This document shows positions 36,879-45,910 of a DNA stretch of 64,000 bases, piece by piece. A program made the position numbers and the translations under genes. Below the pieces are notes generated by a model that did not search any database, was not told the DNA's origin, and saw only the letters and a program-made list of their open reading frames with translations. Every line of letters begins with the position of its first letter. Positions within the stretch are counted from its first letter, which is position 1. The stretch comes from BOG-1155 sp963717985 (lineage in GTDB: Bacteria > Desulfobacterota > Syntrophorhabdia > Syntrophorhabdales > WCHB1-27). The stretch lies in the NCBI GenBank assembly GCA_963717985.1, contig CAVQYC010000001.1, positions 310,001-374,000 on the forward strand. Reading direction: 5' to 3'.

Positions 36879-38252
36879 TCAGTTCCTTCCTTTTTTTATG
36901 AAATCGATGAAGCTCCGGCTCACCGCGCCGTTGCTGCCGAAATGGACGTGAATATAACTTCCCAGCGTATTCTTATACCGGTATCCTTCTGTTGTCCTGT
37001 TTTTACCCGACCCGTCCGTCACCGCGTAGATCTGTCTGCCGGGTAAGCTGCTCCCCCCTTCCACTATATCGGAGTAGCGAAACTCATGGCCCCTCACTTT
37101 CTGCCCGGCCGGCCCGAGGATACACGCTTCCCTCAGCAGCACCTCCCGGTACCCGAGGTGCGCCCTCTCCCTCCCCATGGCTACATCAAAAGGAAAGACG
37201 CCCGCCATCTCGAAGACGTGGTTGTCGAAGGCGCGTATGCTCCGGGAAAGGTACATCAATCCGCCGCACTCGGCGTAAAGCGGCCCGCCGGAAGCCGCCC
37301 ATTCCCGGATCGCTCTCCGCATGGAAGCGTTCTCCGAAAGCACCCCCGCGTAGAGCTCGGGGTACCCGCCGCCGATGTAGACCGCGTCGATGTCAGCGGG
37401 CAGACTGTCGCCCGCGAGGGGACTGAAGAAGAGTATCTCGGCCCCTGCCTCCCGAATGAGGTCGATGTTGTCCTGATAATAGAAGCAGAAGGCCCTGTCG
37501 GAGGCGACGGCGATGCGGGCCGGCGCGAGGCCGTGCTCCCCTTTTGGCGTCTCTCCGACGGGCAAGGCGGAATAGGGGCCGGCGGAAGCGGACAGGGCTT
37601 TGATGCCATCGATATCGACGTATGCGATGACCGCCTCGGTGAGCCTGTCGAGGGCCGCGGGCGAGACCGGCTCTTCTTCCGCGACCATCAGTCCAAGATG
37701 CCTGTGGGGGATTTCGAAGCGCACGTCCCTCGGCACGTAACCAAGGATACGAACCCCTTCGACCCCATGGGTCAGCCGCTCGTAGTGGTGCGTGGAGGCG
37801 ACACGGTCGAAGATAACCCCCTTCAGCTCTATGGGGTAACCGGGTAGGTCCGAACCCCATTGCCTGAACCCCCTGATGAGCGCACCAGCGCTCTCAGCCA
37901 TGCCGTAGGCGTCGACAACGAGGACCACCGGGAGCCTAAGGACGTGGCTGAGACGGGCCGTGCTCAGTACGCCGTCATAGAGTCCCATGACCCCTTCCAC
38001 GACCGCGATGTCCGCCTTTGATCCATGCCGCTGAAAGCAGTCCCTCACGTAGGCGTCGCCGCACATCCAGAGGTCGAGGTTGCGCGATACCGAGCCTGCC
38101 GCGATCCGGTGGAGACCCGAGTCGATAAAGTCCGGCCCCGCCTTGAACGGCTGAACCACGAAACCCTTTTTTCGAAGGGCCGAGAGCAGACCGAGGGTCA
38201 CCGTGGTCTTGCCGCAGCCTGAGTGCGTGCCCGCTATCACGAACCCGCGCAT
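36879..38252 (-). CDS. cbiA: Cobyrinic acid a,c-diamide synthase CbiA
   Basis: A 457-residue glutamine-dependent amidotransferase that amidates the a and c side chains of cobyrinic acid. The ATP-binding N-terminus is FVIAGTHSGCGKTTVTLGLL; the C-terminal glutaminase has VYIGGGYPELYAGVL and the nucleophile Cys in YAECGGLMYLS. Near the C-terminus ENTLGSYIHVHFGSN-like sequence (KNTLGSYIHVHFGSNGA) supplies the His of the triad. ATG 38252 begins the conserved domain and overlaps the cobD stop by 16 bases. Confidence 0.93.
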   Translation of the reverse strand: MRGFVIAGTHSGCGKTTVTLGLLSALRKKGFVVQPFKAGPDFIDSGLHRIAAGSVSRNLDLWMCGDAYVRDCFQRHGSKADIAVVEGVMGLYDGVLSTARLSHVLRLPVVLVVDAYGMAESAGALIRGFRQWGSDLPGYPIELKGVIFDRVASTHHYERLTHGVEGVRILGYVPRDVRFEIPHRHLGLMVAEEEPVSPAALDRLTEAVIAYVDIDGIKALSASAGPYSALPVGETPKGEHGLAPARIAVASDRAFCFYYQDNIDLIREAGAEILFFSPLAGDSLPADIDAVYIGGGYPELYAGVLSENASMRRAIREWAASGGPLYAECGGLMYLSRSIRAFDNHVFEMAGVFPFDVAMGRERAHLGYREVLLREACILGPAGQKVRGHEFRYSDIVEGGSSLPGRQIYAVTDGSGKNRTTEGYRYKNTLGSYIHVHFGSNGAVSRSFIDFIKKGRN

Positions 38253-39352
38253 ATCTCCGCCATCTCCTTCAGGAGCCGTTCGTTTTCCAGCCGCGACCTG
38301 ACGGCCACCCGGATGTACGTCCCGTCGAGCCCAACAAAGTTCGTGCAATGCCTCACCAGGATGCCCTTTTCCTCGAGGGCGGCCACCGTCTTCGCGGCCC
38401 CGTGCTCCACCTTGAGCAGATAATAGTTGGCCGCAGACGGGACGAAGGTGATGCCCATTCTTTTGAACCCTGCTTCCACAAACGATTTTTCCCTCTCCAT
38501 CGTTTCCCGTGAAGCCTTCTTATAGGCGGTGTCTTCCAGGACCGCGGCCGCTGCACACTGGGCAAGGGTATTGACCGTCCACGGCTCTTTGCAGGCCCTT
38601 ATCTTTTCCGCGACCGAGGGATAAAAGACGCCGTATCCTATCCTTATGCCCGAAAGGGCATAAAATTTGGTCAAAGACCTGAGCACGATCAGGTAGGGGT
38701 TGCGGCTGACCTCCGCGACCACGGATGCGGCAGGGCAGAAATCGATGAAGGCTTCGTCGACAACGAGGTAGCACGAGAGGCTCCCGGCTGCATCGGCTAT
38801 TCTGAGCACATCTTTTTTGGAGATGAGCCGTCCCGTCGGATTGTTGGGGTTGCAGAGAAAGGCCATGCGGCACGGCTCACGCCCCCTACGGGGGCGCGAT
38901 CCGGACTCGCCGCTGCCCAGCTCTCCCGACATCGCCCCGATAAAGAGTTCCGGGTCAACATCGAAGGCATCCTCGGGTCTCAGCCGGTAGCCGACCACAA
39001 CCGATGCGCCGCTGCTTAAGCATGCCCTTTCGTATTCCCCGAAGGTCGGCGCCGGGATAAGGACCCTCGCCGGCCTTAGTGCACGGGGGATAAGGTATAT
39101 AAGCTCGGTGCTGCCGTTTCCGCAGATGATTGTCTCCTCGCCGCACCCGAGCTGCTTCCCGATATACGCGGCAAGCCCTTCCGCATAGGGCTCGGGGTAG
39201 TGGCGCAAGCCGTTGATATGTTCCTTCATGGCTAGCGCCGCCCGTTTCGGTACGCCGAGGGGATTGATCGACGCGCTGAAGTCGAGGATTTGCGATAGGG
39301 GAATGCCGGTCCTCCGCGACGCTGCATAAATATCTCCCCCGTGATCATTCAT
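38237..39352 (-). CDS. cobD: L-threonine-O-3-phosphate decarboxylase CobD
   Basis: A 371-residue PLP enzyme that makes (R)-1-amino-2-propanol phosphate, the lower-loop linker of cobalamin. Motifs: DFSASINPLGVP near the N-terminus, FLCNPNNPTGRL, the Asp in LVVDEAFIDFCP and the Schiff-base lysine in LRSLTKFYALSGIRIG. ATG 39352 overlaps the cbiB stop as ATGA, which decides the start. An aminotransferase such as HisC is an alternative, but the operon context and DFSASINPLG favour CobD. Confidence 0.9.
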   Translation of the reverse strand: MNDHGGDIYAASRRTGIPLSQILDFSASINPLGVPKRAALAMKEHINGLRHYPEPYAEGLAAYIGKQLGCGEETIICGNGSTELIYLIPRALRPARVLIPAPTFGEYERACLSSGASVVVGYRLRPEDAFDVDPELFIGAMSGELGSGESGSRPRRGREPCRMAFLCNPNNPTGRLISKKDVLRIADAAGSLSCYLVVDEAFIDFCPAASVVAEVSRNPYLIVLRSLTKFYALSGIRIGYGVFYPSVAEKIRACKEPWTVNTLAQCAAAAVLEDTAYKKASRETMEREKSFVEAGFKRMGITFVPSAANYYLLKVEHGAAKTVAALEEKGILVRHCTNFVGLDGTYIRVAVRSRLENERLLKEMAEICAGS

Positions 39353-40344
39353 ATGGCCTCCCGAAGGCTGAGGAACAGCAGTGCCAGCACAACCATAAGT
39401 GAAGCCGCCCATGCCGCGAGGGCGACCGCGCAATCGGCCGATCGCAGATAGTCCACAGCCACGCCGTCGCCGATAAAAGGCTTTTCCATGATGACGCCGC
39501 CGTAAGTGGAAGGACCTCCGAGCCTCACCCCGAGGGCGCCTGCCATTGCCGCTTCAGGGATGCCGCTGTTTGGGCTTGTGTGGTTTTTGCCGTCCCGGCG
39601 CATGATGGCGAAGGACCTGCGGGCAGCGTGGAAGGCACTGGAGGCGCCGCCTGCAAAAAAACAGCAGAAGGCCGCAGGGACAAGGATGAACCCGGTTATC
39701 CGGGCGGGGATATAGTTCGCCGCGTCGTCGAGCCGCGCCGCGGCCCAGCCGAACCTTATATACCGCGCGTTTTTGTAGCCGACCATGGAATCGAGCGTGT
39801 TGACCGCCTTGTAGGCGATGGCAAGGGGCAACCCTCCTAAGACAAGGTAGAGCAGGGGCGCAACGAACCCGTCAGAGAGGTTCTCGGCCAGGGTCTCGAT
39901 AGTTGCGCGCAGGATCGCCTCTTCCCCGAGGTTGTCCGTATCGCGGCCCACGATCATGGCGAGCCTTTGCCTCGCGACGTCAAGGCTCTTCTCCCTGACT
40001 GCGGCGATGACGTGCCGGGCGGAGCCGATAAGCCCGCGCAGGGCAAGGGTCGTCGACGCCAGGTAGACAAAAACAAGGGTGCCGATAACGGTGAGGGGGG
40101 GTGCGGAAAACGAAAGGAGCAGACGGCCGGCGAAAAAGGCGATGACGGTCGCAGGCAAAAGGACGGCGCAGACGAGGAGCACGCCTGCCGCCTTCTCATG
40201 CTCGTCGTTGAACCAGCCGCGGAGGAGCCCCTCCATCGCCTCGCAGCCCTTCCCGATGATCCTCACCGGATGGGGCAGCCACCGGGGGTCGCCGATAGCG
40301 AGGTCGAGGAAAAATGCGCATATGAGGTTAACAGGTGCTATCAC
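39349..40344 (-). CDS. cbiB: Adenosylcobinamide-phosphate synthase CbiB
   Basis: A 331-residue membrane enzyme that joins the aminopropanol linker to adenosylcobyric acid. The N-terminus LDLAIGDPRWLPHPVRIIGK is the family signature; several hydrophobic segments follow, with ETLAENLSDGFVAPLLYLVL and NTLDSMVGYKNARYIRFGW in the cytosolic loops. The C-terminus contains NSGIPEAAMAGALGVRLGGP. It overlaps cbiP by four bases. Confidence 0.93.
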   Translation of the reverse strand: MIAPVNLICAFFLDLAIGDPRWLPHPVRIIGKGCEAMEGLLRGWFNDEHEKAAGVLLVCAVLLPATVIAFFAGRLLLSFSAPPLTVIGTLVFVYLASTTLALRGLIGSARHVIAAVREKSLDVARQRLAMIVGRDTDNLGEEAILRATIETLAENLSDGFVAPLLYLVLGGLPLAIAYKAVNTLDSMVGYKNARYIRFGWAAARLDDAANYIPARITGFILVPAAFCCFFAGGASSAFHAARRSFAIMRRDGKNHTSPNSGIPEAAMAGALGVRLGGPSTYGGVIMEKPFIGDGVAVDYLRSADCAVALAAWAASLMVVLALLFLSLREAI

Positions 40345-41852
40345 AGACCGAGAATCCTCCTCACAAAACCGATGTCGACGTGCAGCCGCAGCAGGTCGGC
40401 CAGTCTGTTGAGGGCCTGCTCCTTCATTTCCGTGTAAGAGACCGAGTTCGGTAGGATTGCCAAGCCCTTTTTTTCTCTCAGCTGGTTCAGGACACCTCTT
40501 CTGAATGCGTCGTTTTCAAAGATGCCGTGGATATACGTACCCCAGCAATGCCCCCGCGCCGACCCGTCCGGCAGAGAGCCGCTCGCCCGTGCCTGCCCGG
40601 AGAGCCTCTTTAATTCAAAGAGGCCGATATCGCCCGTGCTTTCCCCCATATGGATCTCGTAGCCCTTCAACTCTCTGCCCTCAACGCCCGGAAGTAAGGC
40701 TGCCGGTCCTTGCGCGATTTTTGCCTCCACCTGGCACGTGGTCTTCGTCTCTCCGAAGGTAGTCTCAATGTCCAGAAAACCAAGGCCGTCGACCTCGCCG
40801 TGCGTGCTTTCGACAAAATGTGGGTCGTAGATCTTCCTGCCCGCCATCTGGTAGCCGCCGCAGATAGCCACGATCGCGGCGCCTCTGTCATGGGCCGTCC
40901 GGATGCTCTTATCAAGCCCGGCCTCCTTGAGCAAGAGCAAATCCTTCACGGTGTTCTTAGAGCCTGGAATGATCACCATGTCGGCATTCTCTATGTCGGC
41001 GGGGCTGACGGAATACTGAAGCTGCACGTCCGGCTCGCAAAGGAAGGGGTCGAAATCGGTGAAATTGGAGATGTAGCGCAGCCGCACTACGACGATCCTG
41101 ATCGTACCGTCTCCCCGGCTCATTGTCCCGTTCCTCAAAGAAAGACTGTCTTCTTCGGGAAGGCCCAGATCGGCCACGTAGGGAAGGACACCTATCACCG
41201 GCCTACCTGTGGCTGATTCTATCATGTCGAGGCCCGGTTTGAGTATGTCGAGGTCTCCCCTGAACTTGTTAATGACGTATCCCTTGATACGCCTCCCGTC
41301 CCTGCCGAGGAGCTTCACGGTCCCGTAAAGGGAGGCGAAGACGCCGCCTTTGTCGATATCCCCGACAAGGAGCACCGGGGCACCGGCGAGCTTTGCCGCG
41401 GACATGTTGACGATATCGACGTCCATGAGGTTGATTTCAGCCGGGCTGCCCGCCCCCTCCATCACGATCACATCAAAGGCCTTCGAAAGGCGGTGATACG
41501 ACTCTTTTACCGCCTCCCAGGCCCTTTCCCTGAAAGCATAGTATTCCCGCGCCGACATGTGGCGGTACGGGCGGCCCTGGAGGATCACCTGGGAGCCCAT
41601 CTCTCCGGACGCCTTGAGCAGCACGGGGTTCATATCGACGGTGGGGTCGATGCCCGCGGCTTGCGCCTGAAGCACCTGCGCGCGCCCGATCTCCCCCCCG
41701 TCAGCGGTGATATATGAATTGAGGGCCATATTCTGCGCCTTGAAAGGGGCGACGCTTAACCCCTCATCATGAAAGATCCTGCACAGCCCTGCAACGACGA
41801 GACTCTTGCCCGCGCCGGAGCCGGTACCCTGTATCATCAGTGCTTTGGCCAC
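40341..41852 (-). CDS. cbiP: Cobyric acid synthase CbiP
   Basis: A 503-residue glutamine-dependent amidotransferase that amidates the b, d, e and g side chains. The N-terminal ATPase reads ALMIQGTGSGAGKSLVVAGL and then APFKAQNMALNSYITADGGE. The glutaminase half has VIIPGSKNTVKDLLLLKEAG, the catalytic Cys in VAICGGYQMAG and the His in GTYIHGIFEN. All family blocks are intact and length is normal. Confidence 0.95.
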   Translation of the reverse strand: MAKALMIQGTGSGAGKSLVVAGLCRIFHDEGLSVAPFKAQNMALNSYITADGGEIGRAQVLQAQAAGIDPTVDMNPVLLKASGEMGSQVILQGRPYRHMSAREYYAFRERAWEAVKESYHRLSKAFDVIVMEGAGSPAEINLMDVDIVNMSAAKLAGAPVLLVGDIDKGGVFASLYGTVKLLGRDGRRIKGYVINKFRGDLDILKPGLDMIESATGRPVIGVLPYVADLGLPEEDSLSLRNGTMSRGDGTIRIVVVRLRYISNFTDFDPFLCEPDVQLQYSVSPADIENADMVIIPGSKNTVKDLLLLKEAGLDKSIRTAHDRGAAIVAICGGYQMAGRKIYDPHFVESTHGEVDGLGFLDIETTFGETKTTCQVEAKIAQGPAALLPGVEGRELKGYEIHMGESTGDIGLFELKRLSGQARASGSLPDGSARGHCWGTYIHGIFENDAFRRGVLNQLREKKGLAILPNSVSYTEMKEQALNRLADLLRLHVDIGFVRRILGL

Positions 41853-41882
41853 TTTGTCTCCTGAGCCTCCCGAAACCTCTAT

Positions 41883-42962
41883 TTAAGGGGCCTCGATTTC
41901 TCCTGAGACCCCTGCCTCGCTAAATGTCGCCATTTCCCGGTATATCTTCAGGCCGCCTTCGATAAGCAACATGGCCAGCGCAGCGCCGGTGCCTTCACCG
42001 AGCCTCAGGTCGAGGTCGAGGATGGGCTTGAGCCCTATCCGGTCGAGCATCGCCTGGTGGCCTATTTCGACGGACTTGTGGGCGGCGAACATGTAGTCTT
42101 TCGTGTTCGGCTCCAGGGCGTACGCGATGAGGGCGCCCGCCGTCGAGATGAGGCCGTCTATCACTACCGGTATCCTGGCTGCCGCCGCACCGAGGATCAG
42201 CCCGGCGATCCCCCCTATCTCGGTACCGCCGACTTTCGCCAGCACGTCGATCGGGTCATCGGGGCGGGGCTTATGAAGGCGTATGCTCTCCTCTATCACC
42301 GCGACCTTCCGGGCGAGGGAGGCATCGGTAATGCCGGTGCCCCTGCCGGTCACTTGTGCCACCGGCTTCCCTGTCAGCACGGCGGCAATGGCGCTGGACG
42401 GGGTCGTGTTGCCGATGCCCATGTCGCCTGTGCCGAAAAGGCGATATCCTTTTTCCGCATAGAGCGACGCAAGCTCAATCCCCACGTTGACGCTCTGCTC
42501 CGCCTCATCCCTGGTCATGGCCGGCTCCTTCAACATATTCCTCGTACCGGGCATCACCTTGCGTATGGCGAGGCCGGGTGCCTCGGAGAACGTGTGATCA
42601 ACCCCGATGTCGACGACGAGGACCTCGGCCCCCGCATGACGGGCAAGCACATTTATCGCCGCGCCCCCATTCAGAAAATTGAAGACCATTTCCGGCGTCA
42701 CCTCTTTCGGGAATGCCGACACCCCTTCAGCCACCACGCCGTGGTCCCCGGCGAAGGTAAAGACGATTTTCTTGTCCAGGACGGGCATCGCCTCCTCGGT
42801 GATGGCAACGAGCCGGCGGGCGAACTCCTCAAGCCTGCCGAGACTTCCCACGGGCTTGGTGAGGTCGTCGAGCCTCTTTTGGGCGTTTTCCATGAATTCT
42901 CTTTTAGCGGGCGCGATCTTCCGTATGACTCCGTCTCCAATCTTCCATCCTTGCTGTTGCAT
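41883..42962 (-). CDS. cobT: Nicotinate-nucleotide:dimethylbenzimidazole phosphoribosyltransferase CobT
   Basis: A 359-residue enzyme that forms the alpha-riboside of the lower-ligand base. Motifs: TKPVGSLGRLEEFARRL, FTFAGDHGVVAEGVSAFP, GTGDMGIGNTTPSSAI and the catalytic Glu in LRLGEGTGAALAM near residue 322. Substrate base cannot be read from the sequence; no lower-ligand synthesis genes (for example bza) are seen here. It lies 43 bases after cobU. Confidence 0.94.
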   Translation of the reverse strand: MQQQGWKIGDGVIRKIAPAKREFMENAQKRLDDLTKPVGSLGRLEEFARRLVAITEEAMPVLDKKIVFTFAGDHGVVAEGVSAFPKEVTPEMVFNFLNGGAAINVLARHAGAEVLVVDIGVDHTFSEAPGLAIRKVMPGTRNMLKEPAMTRDEAEQSVNVGIELASLYAEKGYRLFGTGDMGIGNTTPSSAIAAVLTGKPVAQVTGRGTGITDASLARKVAVIEESIRLHKPRPDDPIDVLAKVGGTEIGGIAGLILGAAAARIPVVIDGLISTAGALIAYALEPNTKDYMFAAHKSVEIGHQAMLDRIGLKPILDLDLRLGEGTGAALAMLLIEGGLKIYREMATFSEAGVSGEIEAP

Positions 42963-43005
42963 AGTCTCTCCTCCGTAATTGGCGCTTTCCCCCGACCGGG
43001 GCGCC

Positions 43006-43527
43006 CTACTTAATCTTCACCGGTATGCCGGCCGCCATCAGGTAAACTTCGTCCGCAAGCCCTGCGACGCGCTGGTGCAGTCTCCCCACCATGTCCCTGA
43101 ACCGCCTGGCCATTTCATTTTCCGGCACTATCCCCATGCCGACCTCATTCGAGACGACAAAAATATCGAGGGTCGGGCCGGAGGCAGCCAGAGAGTCGAT
43201 AAAGTCGTCTTGCGCCTCTTCCGCATCGAGATTGCTGCACAGGAGGTTCGAAAGCCAAAGGGTCAGGCAGTCAACCACCGCAACCGCGTAGGAGCCGCAC
43301 GCGGCCCTCACGGCACGGCCCAGATATAGCGGCTCCTCACAGGTAGCCCAGGCACTGCCTCGTTCCCTTCTGTGCTTCTCGATCCGCTCCTCCATTTCCG
43401 CGTCGAGTGGTTGGGCGGTAGCTATATAAACCCTGCTGCTTTCGATCGACGCCTCTTGCGCCTTGAGCAAGGCGAAAGCGGTCTTCCCGCTCCGTGATCC
43501 GCCGATGACGAATACTACTTTGCTCAT
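43006..43527 (-). CDS. cobU: Adenosylcobinamide kinase / adenosylcobinamide-phosphate guanylyltransferase CobU
   Basis: A 173-residue bifunctional enzyme for nucleotide-loop assembly. P-loop GGSRSGKTAFAL at residues 8-19; the His that accepts GMP is in RIEKHRRERGSAW; VVDCLTLWLSNLL is the Walker B-like region. It is the first gene after the B12 riboswitch, its start 33 bases past the terminator hairpin. Confidence 0.93.
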   Translation of the reverse strand: MSKVVFVIGGSRSGKTAFALLKAQEASIESSRVYIATAQPLDAEMEERIEKHRRERGSAWATCEEPLYLGRAVRAACGSYAVAVVDCLTLWLSNLLCSNLDAEEAQDDFIDSLAASGPTLDIFVVSNEVGMGIVPENEMARRFRDMVGRLHQRVAGLADEVYLMAAGIPVKIK

Positions 43528-43552
43528 AATCGTTCCACGTCACTCGGGTGAC

Positions 43553-43586
43553 AAATAAAAATCCCCAGGACATAATCGCCTGGGGA
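43553..43586 (-). terminator. Rho-independent terminator of the riboswitch expression platform
   Basis: On the minus strand ATCCCCAGG (43586-43578), a nine-base loop and CCTGGGGAT (43568-43560) are followed by a T-rich tract. It lies between the B12 aptamer and cobU and fits a transcriptional off switch that is closed when cobalamin is bound. Confidence 0.85.
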
Positions 43587-43639
43587 TTGCACCCTGATTT
43601 ACTTGATCCCCGCCTTCCACCCACGGGAAGGCAACTTTT

Positions 43640-43825
43640 TTGCGTTTCAGGCAGGTCTTCTGGCTCTCCCGACCCCTTGCCGGCCTTCCCGTCCCCAACA
43701 TCCGGAACAGTGACCCTACGTGGCAGAGGCGCTTATTCCGAGGTCTTCGGAATCGGGATCACAGCGGCGGGACCGCTCCCGGATTTCACGGGATTCCCTA
43801 TTAAGCTTCGCTGCACCTGAACGCG
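43640..43825 (-). promoter_or_regulatory. Cobalamin (adenosylcobalamin) riboswitch
   Basis: Read on the minus strand, the region begins with GGTGCAGCGAAG, continues with AATAGGGAATCCCGTGAAAT and GCGGTCCCGCCGCTGTGA, and ends with the B12 box AGCCAGAAGACCTGCC (43666-43651). These are the conserved elements of the cobalamin aptamer in the right order. It heads the 16-gene cobalamin operon and would repress it when the coenzyme is plentiful. Confidence 0.95.
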
Positions 43826-43931
43826 CTTACTTCTTTCTCTTATCTACATTTGTACAACAGACCGGGGCGCTTGTCAATCACGATTTCGAGCCGACACAAA
43901 ATACCTGACGTGAGCTTTCTTAAAAAGCCGC

Positions 43932-44387
43932 CTACACGACCGTCGCAAAACCCTGTACCGTCTGCTGCTGTGCCGCCTGTCCGCATTGGGCAAAGTAGTT
44001 CTTCAAAACGTTGTTGACAGAGTTGGTTCGGTCTGAGGCTAACCCGGCAGCCCCCTTTGCCTCATTTGCCGGAACCGGATAATTAGCAAAAGATGATGCC
44101 GACCCTGAGAGGGAAGCGCCCGCGCCGTCCTGGGCCTTCGACAAAGCCGCGTTCAATTCGCTTTGGCTGATCACGCCGTCCTTGTTTGTATCAAGTTTTG
44201 TGAATGTCTGGCCCAGGGAGGCGCCCTTGTTCCCGACGGCCGAAGTTCTCTTGCCCGTTTTCAGCGCCGCCGTCATCTCCGTCTTATCGATCACGCCGTC
44301 TCCGCTGGCATCCAGTTTTTTGAACAAGGCAATGCGTACCTGTGATGCCGTACCCGAGCTCCCTATGCTACCGATTCCATCGATCAT
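43932..44387 (-). CDS. Small EF-hand calcium-binding protein
   Basis: About 151 residues with two canonical EF-hand loops: DASGDGVIDKTE (about residues 26-37) and DTNKDGVISQSE (about 67-78), both with all calcium-coordinating positions. The C-terminal part is Ala/Ser/Gln-rich. No signal peptide is evident. ATG 44387 is preceded by GAGGAGAACATC, a good ribosome site. Function unknown; a calcium sensor or buffer is likely. It is followed downstream by the riboswitch of the cobalamin operon. Confidence 0.8.
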   Translation of the reverse strand: MIDGIGSIGSSGTASQVRIALFKKLDASGDGVIDKTEMTAALKTGKRTSAVGNKGASLGQTFTKLDTNKDGVISQSELNAALSKAQDGAGASLSGSASSFANYPVPANEAKGAAGLASDRTNSVNNVLKNYFAQCGQAAQQQTVQGFATVV

Positions 44388-44688
44388 GATGTTCTCCTCA
44401 CCAAAGAGACGAAAAATACAGTAGCAAAATCCGGGCCGCAGAGGAGACACCACGCCATCGTACGGGGTCGCCCGCCTTACGGGCGAAAAGCGCTCATCCT
44501 GCGCCTCTCGCCGCCTCCAGGTTTTGGGAAAATAATTCCTTACGATAAGGAAAAAACTTCCTTCGCCATATCACGCCGCATGGGGAAAAGGGGTTGCCCA
44601 TACAGCCCGACGCGTTGTGTCTTGCAATGCGGCACAGCCGACTTTACATTCATTAGAGAATAACGCGAGAGAAGAAAAAGGAGGGGCT

Positions 44689-45327
44689 TTGAAGATCGCC
44701 ATGATATGCTTTACCTTATCGACAATCCTTATGCTGACGGCCTTCCCTGTTCGCGGGAAAGCTGCCGGAGGGGCAGGGGATGGAGGTCCGCTCGAGAGGG
44801 CGACCTTCGCGGGCGGGTGTTTCTGGTGCATGGAGCCGGCCTTTGACGGGCTGGAAGGCGTGATATCGGTGATGCCTGGCTATACCGGCGGCCAGAAGAA
44901 GAATCCTACCTATGAAGAGGTATCTTCAGGCCGCACGGGGCATACGGAATCGGTGCAGATCGTCTACGATCCTTCGAAAGTCAGTTACGCAAGGCTGCTT
45001 GACGTTTTTTGGCACAATAGTGACCCTACCGTAAAGGACCGGCAGTTCTGCGACGTGGGCAACCAGTACCGTTCCGCTATCTTCACCCATAATGAGGAAC
45101 AGAGAAAGATCGCCGAAGAATCGAAGAAAAGACTGGAGAAGTCGAAACGCTTCCCCGGTCCCCTTTATACCGAGATCGTGCCGGCGTCGGAATTTTACCC
45201 GGCCGAGGAATACCACCAGAAGTATTACAAGAAGAACCCGGTGCGATATAAATTCTATCGCTGGAATTGCGGCAGGGACGCGCGCCTCAAGGAACTCTGG
45301 GGCGAGACCGGCGATGTCCATGAGTAG
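44689..45327 (+). CDS. msrA: Peptide-methionine (S)-S-oxide reductase MsrA, exported form
   Basis: About 212 residues. The catalytic motif GGCFWCMEPAFDGLEGV follows a hydrophobic N-terminus (IAMICFTLSTILMLTAF) that looks like a signal peptide, so the enzyme probably repairs oxidised methionine in envelope proteins. Further blocks: GYTGGQKKNPTYEEVSSGRT, HTESVQIVYDP, DRQFCDVGNQYRSAIF and AEEYHQKYYKKNPVRY. I chose TTG 44689 because AAAAGGAGGGG directly precedes it; ATG 44701 is an alternative and a longer GTG frame is less likely. The active-site Cys is present, while the resolving-Cys arrangement is less clear. Confidence 0.92.
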   Translation: MKIAMICFTLSTILMLTAFPVRGKAAGGAGDGGPLERATFAGGCFWCMEPAFDGLEGVISVMPGYTGGQKKNPTYEEVSSGRTGHTESVQIVYDPSKVSYARLLDVFWHNSDPTVKDRQFCDVGNQYRSAIFTHNEEQRKIAEESKKRLEKSKRFPGPLYTEIVPASEFYPAEEYHQKYYKKNPVRYKFYRWNCGRDARLKELWGETGDVHE

Positions 45328-45333
45328 TGGCTC

Positions 45334-45552
45334 TCATTGTTGCTCGCTGATCCGCTTCTTTGCCTCCTGAAGCAACTCTATCGCCTGTCCTGCCTGGTCA
45401 AGGGTAAGGGAGACGCCGGCCGGCGTCCCTACCAGCTCGCCGTCATCGGCCGTATGATGAAGCCTGAAATCGATCATGTTGGTGCCTTTGACGTTCCGAA
45501 TGGTTACCAGCAATTTCTGCCTGTTTCTGTCGTTGATCTTTCCTATAAGCAT
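45334..45552 (-). CDS. Small protein, PC4-like fold possible
   Basis: A 72-residue protein with a strong ribosome site (AAGGAG six bases upstream). The pattern KLLVTIRNVKGTNMIDFRLHH followed by a polar loop and VSLTLDQAGQAIELLQEA resembles the four-strand-plus-helix layout of PC4/YdbC-like single-stranded nucleic-acid-binding proteins. The similarity is by eye only and is tentative. It is convergent with msrA, its stop six bases from the msrA stop. Confidence 0.6.
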   Translation of the reverse strand: MLIGKINDRNRQKLLVTIRNVKGTNMIDFRLHHTADDGELVGTPAGVSLTLDQAGQAIELLQEAKKRISEQQ

Positions 45553-45910
45553 AAACGCTCCTTTTTGTTATGAGATCGCACCGTGAGGCAGCAGCCCTGT
45601 TCGGTTCTTCCGACTCTACAAAACCCCGGTATATGTGCATCCTCGTACTCGTGGCTCAAGACGGGTCCAAGGATCAGCGGACTCACACGCCTATTCGCAG
45701 GTCTCAATGGTACGTCTTAATCCTGCCCGGCTGATCGACTGTTCTTTTTAAGAAATGAGAACGGAAACTAGGATAGACGTGCTGAATAAGATAATACCAC
45801 AGAAACATCGGGATTGATAGGGCCTGTAATTCGGTGACCCGCCCGGTCAGATACGCGCAAAGAAATAAAGGCCCCTTTGCAGGGGCCTTTATTATCGTTC
45901 GGTCGGTGGT
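45553..45910. other. Non-coding stretch between small protein and cold-shock gene
   Basis: About 360 bases without a gene I can support. It holds the csp terminator at 45867-45890 and the upstream control region of the 72-residue protein. Nothing else was recognised. Confidence 0.6.
45867..45890 (-). terminator. Rho-independent terminator of the cold-shock gene
   Basis: AAAGGCCCC and GGGGCCTTT pair around a six-base loop; on the minus strand the hairpin is followed by ATTTCTTT. It lies 20 bases after the csp stop. Confidence 0.8.

Noticed and set aside
27763..43527. Many long plus-strand frames opposite the cobalamin genes
   Set aside because: All are shadows of GC-rich genes; none has a recognisable motif or its own ribosome site.
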